Shown: positions 53,177 to 62,731 of the stretch, in pieces
Position numbering within the stretch: position 1 is the first letter of the stretch
Layout of the letters: each line of letters begins with the position of its first letter
Source of the DNA: Salinibacterium sp. G-O1
Lineage (GTDB): Bacteria; Actinomycetota; Actinomycetes; Actinomycetales; Microbacteriaceae
Direction: 5' to 3'
Assembly: GCF_030063305.1 (NCBI RefSeq)
Contig: NZ_JASISV010000003.1
Span: forward strand, 186,001-250,000
DNA length: 64,000 bases
The notes under the pieces: generated by a model
What the model saw: the letters and a program-made list of their open reading frames with translations, nothing else
What the model was told of the DNA's origin: nothing
Databases searched by the model: none
Position numbers and translations under genes: made by a program

Positions 53177-53588
53177 CGACGAGAAGCTCTCAGCGGCGCG
53201 CTGTCAACTACTCGGATCCCTCGCGGCTATCGACGGCCCGCGAGCTCACGGGTGGTCGCGGAGTGGACGTTGCGCTGGACATCGGCGGAGGAGAGTTCTC
53301 GAGCAGGCGCTGCCGATCTCCCCGGAGTTCAACAAGAGCACCCCATGCGAAAACACCACGACACCCGGGATTTGCGACAAGCGCCGTCAGATTGGAATGC
53401 AGCTCCCTCGTGTTGCCCGTCACCCGTCCAAAGCGAGCCGGACTCCTGCGGTTGACTCGACCATGGGAAGCACCTCCCTGTCGCCGCCGAGGTAGGCTGC
53501 CGGAGGGAGCACCGCTGCTCGCGCTGGGCATCCCGACCACTCCGAACGGGGACCCGATGCACGAATATTCCGAACCTGAGCTGCCGCG
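53177..53588. other. Decayed region with MDR oxidoreductase scrap
   Basis: About 410 bp without an intact gene. On the plus strand ARELTGGRGVDVALDIGGGE (about 53238-53297), continuing after a frame shift as LEQALPIS, matches the cofactor-binding part of quinone-oxidoreductase-like MDR enzymes. The surrounding frames give no further match. Nothing else recognised. Confidence 0.5.
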
Positions 53589-54961
<1,373 letters not shown>

Positions 54962-54962
<1 letters not shown>

Positions 54963-55321
54963 TGGTGCTGAACACCGATGAATATCTCAGTGGGCTGCCC
55001 CCGGTTCAACAGGCCGCCCTTCAACAGTTGCGCGAGACCATTGCGTCGCTTGTGCCTGAAGCCATCGAAACGATCAGCACCAAGGTTCCGGCCTTTCGAT
55101 ATCGGGGCAAGTACCTCGTTAGTTTTAGCGCCGCCAAAGACCATCTTGCCCTGCTCGTGATGCAAGGCGACGCGATGAAAGCCCTTTCCGACGAGCTGAA
55201 AACTCACAATGTCGGGAGCAGGATCGTCCGGTTCACGCCAGAAAAGCCGTTGCAAATAAGTCTGGTTGAAAAGATAGTGCGATTTCGTCAGGCCGAGATT
55301 GACATGAAGGCTCGGCGTTAG
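54962..55321 (+). CDS. DUF1801 (YdhG-like) protein
   Basis: A 119-aa small alpha/beta protein of the DUF1801/iron-chaperone-like family: [40 protein letters not shown], and a C-terminal basic helix. Function unknown. The start overlaps the sdaA stop, so it is co-translated; a GTG 6 bp earlier is the alternative. Its use of rarer codons and lower GC than sdaA hints at acquisition. Confidence 0.87.
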
Positions 55322-55468
55322 ATTTCTCGCATCGGATTCAGCGGACACCACCGGGAGATGCACCCAGGCGGTCGCCCAGGCATGACTGCGCAACGTGCGC
55401 GCGGCTGACGGCCGCGTGACTCTGCGGGCGGGCCGTCGCCGTCGCTTGCCAAGAACATTCCCGGAATG

Positions 55469-55486
55469 TATATTACTAGTAATATA
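55469..55486. promoter_or_regulatory. Perfect 18-bp palindrome, probable MarR operator
   Basis: TATATTACTAGTAATATA lies 19 bp upstream of the marR ATG in a GC-rich background, flanked by near-inverted CCCGGAA/ATCCCGGG. MarR regulators bind such 16-20-bp palindromes in their own promoter. Confidence 0.78.
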
Positions 55487-55505
55487 AATCCCGGGAAGGT
55501 AAAAC

Positions 55506-55961
55506 ATGACATCCGAGGCGTTGTTCGCAGATCTCGTCGGCCTCGAGATCGAACTGTGGGGTGCGCTTGATGCCCGCCTGCGCGCCGAGCTCGGCCTGCC
55601 GCTGAGTGACTGCGAGGGGCTGAGAGTCATCGCGGCCCGTGGCAACTCCCGGGTCAACGACCTCGCGGATGACCTCGTCATCACCGTCGGAGGCGCGAGC
55701 AAGCTCGCGGATCGGCTCGAGCGAGCAGGACTCGTTACGCGGCAAGCTAACCCCGACGACCGGCGTTCCTCGGTACTCCAACTCACCGATACCGGGATAG
55801 CAGCGCGCGAGCGCGCGGCCGAGCTGGTGCGCGCCGAGCTGGCTATCCGGGTCGACGCCCGGCTCAGTGCCGACGAGCGGCGCGTGCTCGCCGAGGCACT
55901 GCACAAACTTCGGTTCCGCACCGCGGATACCGTCAAAACCACCTCGAAAGGAAATGACTAA
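55506..55961 (+). CDS. MarR-family transcriptional regulator
   Basis: A 151-aa winged-helix protein: LPLSDCEGLRVIAARGNSRV, recognition helix region DDLVITVGGASKLADRLERA and wing LVTRQANPDDRRSSVLQLTD are typical MarR. GGGAAGGT precedes the ATG. The TAA stop overlaps the ATG of the SnoaL gene (TAATG), so it most likely controls that gene and itself via the palindrome; the ligand is unknown. Confidence 0.93.
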   Translation: MTSEALFADLVGLEIELWGALDARLRAELGLPLSDCEGLRVIAARGNSRVNDLADDLVITVGGASKLADRLERAGLVTRQANPDDRRSSVLQLTDTGIAARERAAELVRAELAIRVDARLSADERRVLAEALHKLRFRTADTVKTTSKGND

Positions 55962-56794
55962 TGCCCTGGGATCCACAACTCTTCTCCGCCAAATTCCTCA
56001 GCGACGTTGCGCTCGCGCAAGAGACCGAGACCGTCGGAGCCGTGCCGTACTTTGCCGGACTCCTCTCCGACGACCCCGACGCTCTCGTGCGCTCCTTCGC
56101 CGGCGAGCCGCAGCTTCACCACCCCAGCCAGGGTCGGGTGAAGGGTGCCGCGGCGTTCACGCGCTACATGCGCCAGACCGCCGCCGACCTGAAGGCACGG
56201 AACGCAGAGGTGGAGCCCGTCGACCTCATCGTGACCGAGTCGCGCAGCATCGAAGAGGTAGTGCTGAGCTACGACGGTGACGACGGACGCATCCGTCTTC
56301 TCATGGCTATCGTCGCCGACCGCGAGCCTGGCGGGTTGATCGTCGAACTGCGGCTGTACCACAGCACCTGGCCGATCACCGGCGGGCATGCCATCCGGCA
56401 ACCGCTTCTGCAGGCCGACCCCGACCTGAACGAACCGCCCATCATCGCCGAGTACTTTCATGCCCTCGCCGCGGGCGACACTGAGCGCATTCTCGCGACG
56501 CTTGAACCGGATGCCTCGATCCGGGAGCCCGCTGGCGACCAGTTCGTGCACCGCGGTCTCGACGATCTGCGCGGGATGTACACGTTCTTCTTCTCGAACG
56601 GCGGCGGCGTCGTGCTCGAGCACTGCAGCATCACGGACGACGGTCGCGCGAGCGCTCTCGAGTACAACGTCGTGAAGTGGGGGACGACGGTGATGCCGCC
56701 CGAGGCCGGTATTGCGGTGTACGTGCTCGGCGATGGCGGCAAGATCGCGACCGTGCGCATCTACGACGACTCGAACCCGCCGCTCAAGTACTGA
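55961..56794 (+). CDS. Double SnoaL/NTF2-like protein
   Basis: A 277-aa protein with two NTF2-like cone folds: first around PYFAGLLSDDPDALVRSFAG, second around IIAEYFHALAAGDTERILAT ... REPAGDQFVHRGLDDLRGMY. Such domains act as small-molecule binding or isomerase/cyclase scaffolds; no catalytic residues can be assigned. Coupled to the MarR gene, so it may detoxify the MarR ligand (inference). Confidence 0.85.
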   Translation: MPWDPQLFSAKFLSDVALAQETETVGAVPYFAGLLSDDPDALVRSFAGEPQLHHPSQGRVKGAAAFTRYMRQTAADLKARNAEVEPVDLIVTESRSIEEVVLSYDGDDGRIRLLMAIVADREPGGLIVELRLYHSTWPITGGHAIRQPLLQADPDLNEPPIIAEYFHALAAGDTERILATLEPDASIREPAGDQFVHRGLDDLRGMYTFFFSNGGGVVLEHCSITDDGRASALEYNVVKWGTTVMPPEAGIAVYVLGDGGKIATVRIYDDSNPPLKY

Positions 56795-56846
56795 CGCCTC
56801 ACCGCACATCGAGTGCTGATCGTCCCGCACGCTGTCACGTCGACAG

Positions 56847-57479
56847 CTAGGCGTACGTCGTTGCGAGCAGCTGATCGATGATGCCGATTTCATAGTTCTG
56901 GATGCTCGCCATGCGTTCGGCGGTCGAGCGCACGGTCGCGATCGCCGCGCCCTCCCGCGCCATCTCGGCCATGTGCACGCCGCCGACATGGTGGGCTCTC
57001 ATCAAGCTGAGGAAGAGGCGACCCTGAGCCAGCCCCGTCGTGGTGGCGAGCGAGCTCATCTGTTCGTCAGTCGCCAATCCCATCATTTCTGATGCAGGCA
57101 TTTCCATGCCCATCCACCCCATCACCGTGGCGGGCGGGGCGGTGCTCTCGCCCCACACCGCCAACCAGGTGTGCATGACCCCGCGCTCGAACGATTGATT
57201 CTGCAGGATGTCTGCGGCCAGCGCCTGCACGGAGTCGCCGTTGTCCCTCCCGATGACCCGTTGACACATGGCGAGTGCCTGCTCGTGGTGCAGAGCCATG
57301 TCGGTGAAGAATCCGATGTCGACCTCGTTGGGTGATTCGGTGGTGCCGCTGCCGGTGGACCCATCGGTCGTTGTGCACGCGGTGAGTGCCGCGACCGCCA
57401 CGGCGAACGCCCCGAGGGCGAGAAAGTTTCGGCGGGCCGTGCTGGGAGCCGAGCTGGATGCGCGGCCGAGGCTGCGCAT
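56847..57479 (-). CDS. DUF305 lipoprotein
   Basis: A 210-aa ferritin-like, exported protein. The leader ARRNFLALGAFAVAVAALTAC has a twin-Arg-like RRNF and a lipobox ending at Cys. The DUF305 body has the His/Met-rich motifs DMALHHEQALAM, GWMGMEMPASEMMG and LMRAHHVGGVHMAEMA; these proteins are thought to bind copper or other metals. It follows the YHYH gene by 2 bp on the same strand. Confidence 0.9.
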   Translation of the reverse strand: MRSLGRASSSAPSTARRNFLALGAFAVAVAALTACTTTDGSTGSGTTESPNEVDIGFFTDMALHHEQALAMCQRVIGRDNGDSVQALAADILQNQSFERGVMHTWLAVWGESTAPPATVMGWMGMEMPASEMMGLATDEQMSSLATTTGLAQGRLFLSLMRAHHVGGVHMAEMAREGAAIATVRSTAERMASIQNYEIGIIDQLLATTYA

Positions 57480-57481
57480 AC

Positions 57482-58414
57482 TTAGCCGCCTATCCCGCCA
57501 GCTCCGGGACCGGGGCCTGCAGCATTGTTGCCGCCGAGCGCGCCGTCAGCGACGTTGCCGTAATAGCAGCCCAACAAATAGGGGAACGTAGTTGTCGAGT
57601 AGTAGCGGTACTGACCGTCGCTGTCGACGCGACCATTGCACTGATCGAGATCGCCTGACCCCTCGACGTAGCTATGGGCTGCCCAGGTGTCTGTGGCGAA
57701 CTGCGATTCGTCGGTGAGCTGCCAGCTGCTCGTGAGCTGAACAGTCGCGCTGCAGCCGGCATCCGCGCAAACGACGCCCGACATGATGGGGTAGCCGTCG
57801 GCTGCCCATCCGATGATGAGCGAGTCGCCGGTTGCAACCTCGTCGGCGCCGTAGAGGCAGTCGACGCCATCGGCGAAGCCGAACCAGTGGATGTGGAAGT
57901 CGGTGGGGCCGCTGTGGCTGCCGCACTCTGAGAGAGCGCCTTCGAGGGATTTCACATCACCGCCGGTGCCTTCGGTGGGCCCGTAAAGCGGAACACCGTC
58001 GACCGCAACACCAAGGGCGCCAAGCAGGGGCACCGCAGAGGGCTCATCGGCGACCGTGGGGTTCACCGGAATGGTCATCGTGACTTCGGAGACCCTGGGA
58101 GATCCCGGGGTGGTCGCGATATAGAGGTAATCGGGAATGCTGTTGCTCTGGATGATAAGACTGTCGCCATCGCAGGTCGCCGATAGTTCAGGGTCGACCA
58201 GGTCAGGATTCACACTTTCCACATTGCGCAGGGTCGCGGCCATTGCGTCGCAGTCGCCATTAGACGCCGCGAACGTTGCCACTACGGGCTCAGTTGTTGC
58301 CTCAGCCGTTGGAGTGGTCGTCTCAACCACTACGGGTTCGGCCGCAGTGCAGCCGGCGAGGGCCAGCATCAGCGCGCTCGTTGCGGCGGCGGTGATAATT
58401 CGTCGTCTCATCAT
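57482..58414 (-). CDS. YHYH-domain lipoprotein
   Basis: A 310-aa surface lipoprotein: signal RRRIITAAATSALMLALAGC, a Thr/Glu-rich linker, then the YHYH domain (LGVAVDGVPLYGPTEGTGGD, SGPTDFHIHWFGFADGV, GWAADGYPIMSG) where the name-giving motif is degenerate (DFHIHW). The C-terminus is Gly-rich. Two adjacent ATGs exist (58414 and 58411); AGGGAGAC favours the second. It precedes DUF305 in a two-gene unit. YHYH proteins often accompany CotH proteins, as here. Function is unknown. Confidence 0.83.
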   Translation of the reverse strand: MMRRRIITAAATSALMLALAGCTAAEPVVVETTTPTAEATTEPVVATFAASNGDCDAMAATLRNVESVNPDLVDPELSATCDGDSLIIQSNSIPDYLYIATTPGSPRVSEVTMTIPVNPTVADEPSAVPLLGALGVAVDGVPLYGPTEGTGGDVKSLEGALSECGSHSGPTDFHIHWFGFADGVDCLYGADEVATGDSLIIGWAADGYPIMSGVVCADAGCSATVQLTSSWQLTDESQFATDTWAAHSYVEGSGDLDQCNGRVDSDGQYRYYSTTTFPYLLGCYYGNVADGALGGNNAAGPGPGAGGIGG

Positions 58415-58558
58415 GTCTCCCTATAGTGATGTGCCCATCGTGGCGACTATTCCTATGAAACTCGTGTGGCGCGAGAGGTATCGGTCTCAGCGGCATCCAT
58501 AGGCGTTGCATAGCGTCCACACAGAGTCGGCCAAAGACCGACCGGCACGCTGGATGAC

Positions 58559-59887
58559 ATGATCACCCCATCCCGCACAGTGACCAGAAGCGTTGCGGCC
58601 TTCGTCGGCATCGGACTCGTGGCGGCGAGCCTCACCGCCTGCTCGGTATCCACGACAGCCACGACCGACACGAGCATCGCCCCAACCGGCGTCACGGCTG
58701 CGCTGTGGGATTCGAGCGCCGTGCACAGCATCGAACTCGTGGTCGACCCCGCAGAACTGCAGGGGCTCATCGACACCTACCTGGCCACGGGCGACAAGGA
58801 GTGGGTGAGCGCCACGGTCGTCATCGACGGGCAGACCTTCACCGACGTCGGCCTCAAGCTCAAGGGCAATTCGAGCCTGCGGGTGGTGACGGCTGACAGC
58901 GACCCGGCGTCGCTGCCGTGGGTGATCCGGCTCGACAAGTTCGTCGACGGCCAATCCCTGGACGGCGAGACCGAACTGGTGGTGCGGGGGAGCAGCACCG
59001 AGACCGCGATCAACGAGGCGGTTGCGCTGGAGATGCTGGCGCTGGCCGGGCTCGCGAGCGAGGAGGCCGTGTCATCCCGTTTCAGCATCAATGGCGGCAC
59101 CACCGAGCTGAGGCTCGTCATCCAGAACCCCAACGACGGCTGGGACGAGCAGGAATTCGGCGCCACCGGGCTGCTCTACAAGGCCGAGAGCGGCGGTGAC
59201 TACACCTACCGCGGCGACGACCCCGAAAGCTACACCGACATCTTCGATCAGGAAGCGGGAGACGACAACCTCGAGCCCCTGATCACCTTCCTGCAGTTCA
59301 TCAACGAGTCGGATGACGCGACCTTCGCTGCCGACCTCGACCAGTACCTCGACGTCGACGCGTTCGCCACCTACCTCGCGTACCAGGACCTCGTCGACAA
59401 CTTCGACGACATCGACGGAGCCGGCAACAACTCCTACCTGCACTACGACGAGACGACGGGGATCATGACGGTCGTGAACTGGGACCTGAACCTCGCCTTC
59501 GGCACGGCAAACGTCGACGGCGGAGGAGGGGCTCCCGGAGCGAACGGCGGCCAGCCCGGGCAGGGAGCTGTTCAAGGTCAGGGCGGCCCACCGGCGGGCG
59601 ACGCGCCCGCGGGCGGCGGGCAGGTCGGCGGGCAGGCCGGCGGCGGGCCGAGCAACGGCAACGTGCTCTCCGAGCGCTTCCTCGAGAACTCCGACTTCGC
59701 CGCACTGGTGACCGCAGCCAAAACCGAGCTGATCGCGACGCTGTACTCCAGCGGGGCGGCCGAGCAGGCCGTCACCGAGTGGGTCACCGTGTTCACGACC
59801 CAGGCCGACGACCTCGTGCCGACCGCCACGGTCGACCTCGAGGCGGATGCGGTGCGGGAGTCGTTCGCGCAATACCTCAGTAGCTAG
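58559..59887 (+). CDS. CotH-like kinase-fold lipoprotein
   Basis: A 442-aa exported protein: lipobox SLTAC after an Ala/Val-rich helix, then the CotH fold (DVGLKLKGNSSLRVVT, PWVIRLDKFVDGQSLDGETE, GLLYKAESGGDYTYRGDDPE, LAYQDLVDNFDDIDGAGNNS, VVNWDLNLAFG). NxSYLHYDE and WDLNLAFG carry the Asp residues of the atypical kinase site. A Gly/Gln/Pro-rich insertion (GGGGAPGANGGQPGQG ... GGGPSNGN) precedes the last helix. Divergent from the YHYH/DUF305 unit with 144 bp between. Target unknown. Confidence 0.88.
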   Translation: MITPSRTVTRSVAAFVGIGLVAASLTACSVSTTATTDTSIAPTGVTAALWDSSAVHSIELVVDPAELQGLIDTYLATGDKEWVSATVVIDGQTFTDVGLKLKGNSSLRVVTADSDPASLPWVIRLDKFVDGQSLDGETELVVRGSSTETAINEAVALEMLALAGLASEEAVSSRFSINGGTTELRLVIQNPNDGWDEQEFGATGLLYKAESGGDYTYRGDDPESYTDIFDQEAGDDNLEPLITFLQFINESDDATFAADLDQYLDVDAFATYLAYQDLVDNFDDIDGAGNNSYLHYDETTGIMTVVNWDLNLAFGTANVDGGGGAPGANGGQPGQGAVQGQGGPPAGDAPAGGGQVGGQAGGGPSNGNVLSERFLENSDFAALVTAAKTELIATLYSSGAAEQAVTEWVTVFTTQADDLVPTATVDLEADAVRESFAQYLSS

Positions 59888-59894
59888 GACTCTC

Positions 59895-59926
59895 GGGGCG
59901 GTGGGCCAAACGGCCCTACCGTCCCG
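59895..59926 (+). terminator. Possible hairpin after cotH
   Basis: GGTGGGCC-AAAC-GGCCC(T)ACC with outer GGG/CCC pairing, just behind the cotH stop. Without a T-tract, so only a candidate. Confidence 0.35.
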
Positions 59927-59951
59927 CGACCCGCCGTCCTACCGTGAGGCC

Positions 59952-62612
59952 ATGACAACGTGCGAGCCGGTAGTGCTGTGGCATGGGCTCGCGCCCTCCG
60001 AGGTTCTCGCTCGGCTGGGGGTGACCTCCGAGGGGCTGACGGCTCCGGAGGTGGTTGAACGCCGCGCCCGATTCGGACCGAACCAGCTGGAGGTTCGTAA
60101 GCGGGCGCCGCTGTGGGTGGTCGCGTTGCGGCAGTTCCGGTCGCCGCTGATCGCGATTCTGCTCATCGCGGGGGCGATCACCCTGGTGCTGCAGGACTGG
60201 ATCGATGCGACCGCGATCCTCATCGTGCTGGTGCTGAACGCATCGATCGGGTTCTGGCAGGAGACGCGCGCTGAGCGCGAGATGCTCGCGCTCGCCTCGA
60301 TGACCGTGCCGGCGGCGCGGGCTCTGCGCGACGGCCACGTCATCCCTCTGCCCGCGGTTGACCTGGTGCCCGGCGACATCGTCATGCTCGAGAGTGGGGA
60401 GCAGATCGCCGCAGACATCCGCGTGCTCGACGCTCATGTGCTGCAGGTAGACGAGTCGATGTTGACGGGCGAATCGGAGCAGGTGCAGAAGGTTCCGGCT
60501 GCCGTTTCCGAGCATGCCGGGTTGGGCGACCGCCTGGGGATGCTCTACAGCGGCACCTTCGTCACCTCCGGCCGGGGCCGGGGCGTGGTCGTGGCGACGG
60601 CCCGCGACACCGAGCTCGGTCGCATCAACGAACTGGTGCAGACGACCTCGGAGCGCACGCCACTGCAGCAGAGCATCCGCAGCCTGGAGCGCCGCATTGG
60701 CATCTTTGTCGCCGCCGTTGCCGCCACAGTAATCGTCACCGGACTCGTGCTGGGCGAAAACCTCGAGACGGTGTTCCTGTCGGCGATCGCCATGGCGGTG
60801 GCCACGATCCCCGAAGCTCTGCCGGTGGTGATGACGATCGCCCTCGCGATCGGGGTGCGCCGGATGGCCGCTCAGGGGGCAATCGTGCGCACACTGCCGG
60901 CCGCCGAGACTCTCGGCTCGACCACTGTCGTTGCGAGCGACAAGACGGGCACGCTGACCGAGAACCGGCTCACCGTCGAACGACTCTGGGTGCCCAGCGA
61001 CGGTGTTCTCGAGGTCTCCGGTCTCCCGCATCCACCGGCCGGGGTGCTGCGCAACCTGGTGGAAGCGGGAGCGCTCGTGAACGAGTCGCACGCCCCCGTC
61101 GATGAGGAGCACGGGTTCATCGGGGACTCGGTCGACGTGGCGCTCGCCACCCTGGCGCGCGCCCTCGGTGTGACTCGCGGTGGCAGCGAGCTGCCCGATC
61201 AGGTGGCGCACCTGCCGTACGAACCGCAAAACCGTTACTCACAATCGCTACGTCGGGACGGTGAGGGCAGCGCGCCGCTCACGCTCTATGTGAAGGGTGC
61301 CACAGAGCTCGTGCTCTCGATGTGCTCGTCGGAGGACGGGGGAGGGTCTCTCGACGATGCGGCACGCCAGAGGGTGCGTGACGCGCACGACCAGCTGGCT
61401 CGCGACGGGTATCGCGTGCTGGCGCTCGCTCGCCGCCATGTGACTGCCGACGAGATCTCGGTACCCGACCTGCCATCCCCCACCGGGCTGGCCCTGCTCG
61501 GGCTTGTCGCCCTCACCGACCCGCCCAGAGCGGAGGCGCTCGAGTCAGTCGCACTCTGCGTCGGTGCGGGGATGCGCGTGATCATGGTGACGGGCGACCA
61601 CCCTCTGACCGCGACGACGATCGCGCGACGGCTCGGCATCGCCCACTGCGACGACGTGATCACGGGCGACGAACTCAGCGGTCTGGATGACGCGGAACTG
61701 GCCAGGCGCGTCGCCCAGGTCGGCGTGGTCGCGCGGGTCTCGCCCTCCGACAAGCTGCGCGTCGTTCAGGCACTCCAGGCGAACGGTGAGACGGTCGCTG
61801 TCACCGGCGACGGCGTGAACGACGCGCCCGCGCTCAAGGCGGCCTCGATCGGCGTCGCCATGGGCAAGTCGGGCACCGACGTCGCCCGCGCAGCCTCGGA
61901 TGTGGTGCTCACCGACGACCGCTTCGCGACGGTCGTCGAGGCGGTGCGGCAGGGACGCATCGTGTTCTCGGCGATCCGCAAGGCCACGTTCTTCCTGCTG
62001 TCGACCGGGTTCGGCATCATGCTCGCCGTCTCCATCAGCTTCTTCCTCGAGCAACCACTGCTGTTGATTCCGGTGCAGGTGTTGTGGATCAACGTCGTCA
62101 CGAGCGGCCTGCAGGATGTGGCGCTCGCGTTCGAGCCTGCCGAGGGTGACGAGCTGACGCGACCTCCGCGGGCCGCGCGCGAGGGCATCCTCTCTCGCGA
62201 ACTGTGGCTGCGCACCGTCATCTCGGCGAGCTGGATGGCCGGCGTGCTGCTCATCACCTTCCAGCTGGCGCTCGCCGCAGGCTACGACATCGAGCGCGTG
62301 CGCACGATCACCATGACGGTGTTCGTCATCATGAGCTTCTTCCAATCGGGCAGCGCCCGAACCGAACGCCGCTCGCTCTTCACCGTCAGCCCGTTCAGCA
62401 ACCCGTTTCTCATCATCACGGCCCTCGGCGCCCTCGGGTTGCAGTGGCTGGCCATGACCTGGCCCGTCAGCGCGGCGGTGCTGGGGCTGGTGCCGCTCAC
62501 CCTCGGTCAGTGGGTGGGTTGCGCGCTCGCCGCGTCGAGCGTGCTGGGGCTCATCGAGGCCGAGAAGTTTGTGCGGCGCGTGCGTGCGTCGGCACGAGCC
62601 CGCGCCGAATAG
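59952..62612 (+). CDS. P2-type cation-transporting ATPase (PMA1/SERCA-like)
   Basis: An 886-aa pump: N-terminal cation-ATPase domain (GLAPSEVLARLGVTSEGLTA), helices, actuator ESMLTGES, PEALPVVMTIALAIGVRR (ion-binding M4), phosphorylation site D330 in SDKTGTLT, KGATEL, TGDHPLTA, TGDGVNDAPALKAA and a C-terminal Cation_ATPase_C region. PEALP in M4 fits Ca2+/Mn2+ or PMA1-type pumps; substrate undetermined. The ATG at 59952 is chosen since homology starts just behind; the frame opens at 59847 inside cotH. Confidence 0.94.
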   Translation: MTTCEPVVLWHGLAPSEVLARLGVTSEGLTAPEVVERRARFGPNQLEVRKRAPLWVVALRQFRSPLIAILLIAGAITLVLQDWIDATAILIVLVLNASIGFWQETRAEREMLALASMTVPAARALRDGHVIPLPAVDLVPGDIVMLESGEQIAADIRVLDAHVLQVDESMLTGESEQVQKVPAAVSEHAGLGDRLGMLYSGTFVTSGRGRGVVVATARDTELGRINELVQTTSERTPLQQSIRSLERRIGIFVAAVAATVIVTGLVLGENLETVFLSAIAMAVATIPEALPVVMTIALAIGVRRMAAQGAIVRTLPAAETLGSTTVVASDKTGTLTENRLTVERLWVPSDGVLEVSGLPHPPAGVLRNLVEAGALVNESHAPVDEEHGFIGDSVDVALATLARALGVTRGGSELPDQVAHLPYEPQNRYSQSLRRDGEGSAPLTLYVKGATELVLSMCSSEDGGGSLDDAARQRVRDAHDQLARDGYRVLALARRHVTADEISVPDLPSPTGLALLGLVALTDPPRAEALESVALCVGAGMRVIMVTGDHPLTATTIARRLGIAHCDDVITGDELSGLDDAELARRVAQVGVVARVSPSDKLRVVQALQANGETVAVTGDGVNDAPALKAASIGVAMGKSGTDVARAASDVVLTDDRFATVVEAVRQGRIVFSAIRKATFFLLSTGFGIMLAVSISFFLEQPLLLIPVQVLWINVVTSGLQDVALAFEPAEGDELTRPPRAAREGILSRELWLRTVISASWMAGVLLITFQLALAAGYDIERVRTITMTVFVIMSFFQSGSARTERRSLFTVSPFSNPFLIITALGALGLQWLAMTWPVSAAVLGLVPLTLGQWVGCALAASSVLGLIEAEKFVRRVRASARARAE

Positions 62613-62731
62613 CGTTGCCGAGCGTCGCACCGCCCGAGGACGTCGCTCTGTGATCTGCCATGCTGACGATTCGCAGACGGCTGACCTACCGTGGAGTACC
62701 ACCCGGAGCCGATCGACGCGGAGAAACTGCC

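Noticed and set aside
53091-53495. 134-codon plus-strand ORF between the helicase and sdaA
   Set aside because: No recognisable domain, no ribosome site, and it crosses the MDR scrap in the wrong frame.
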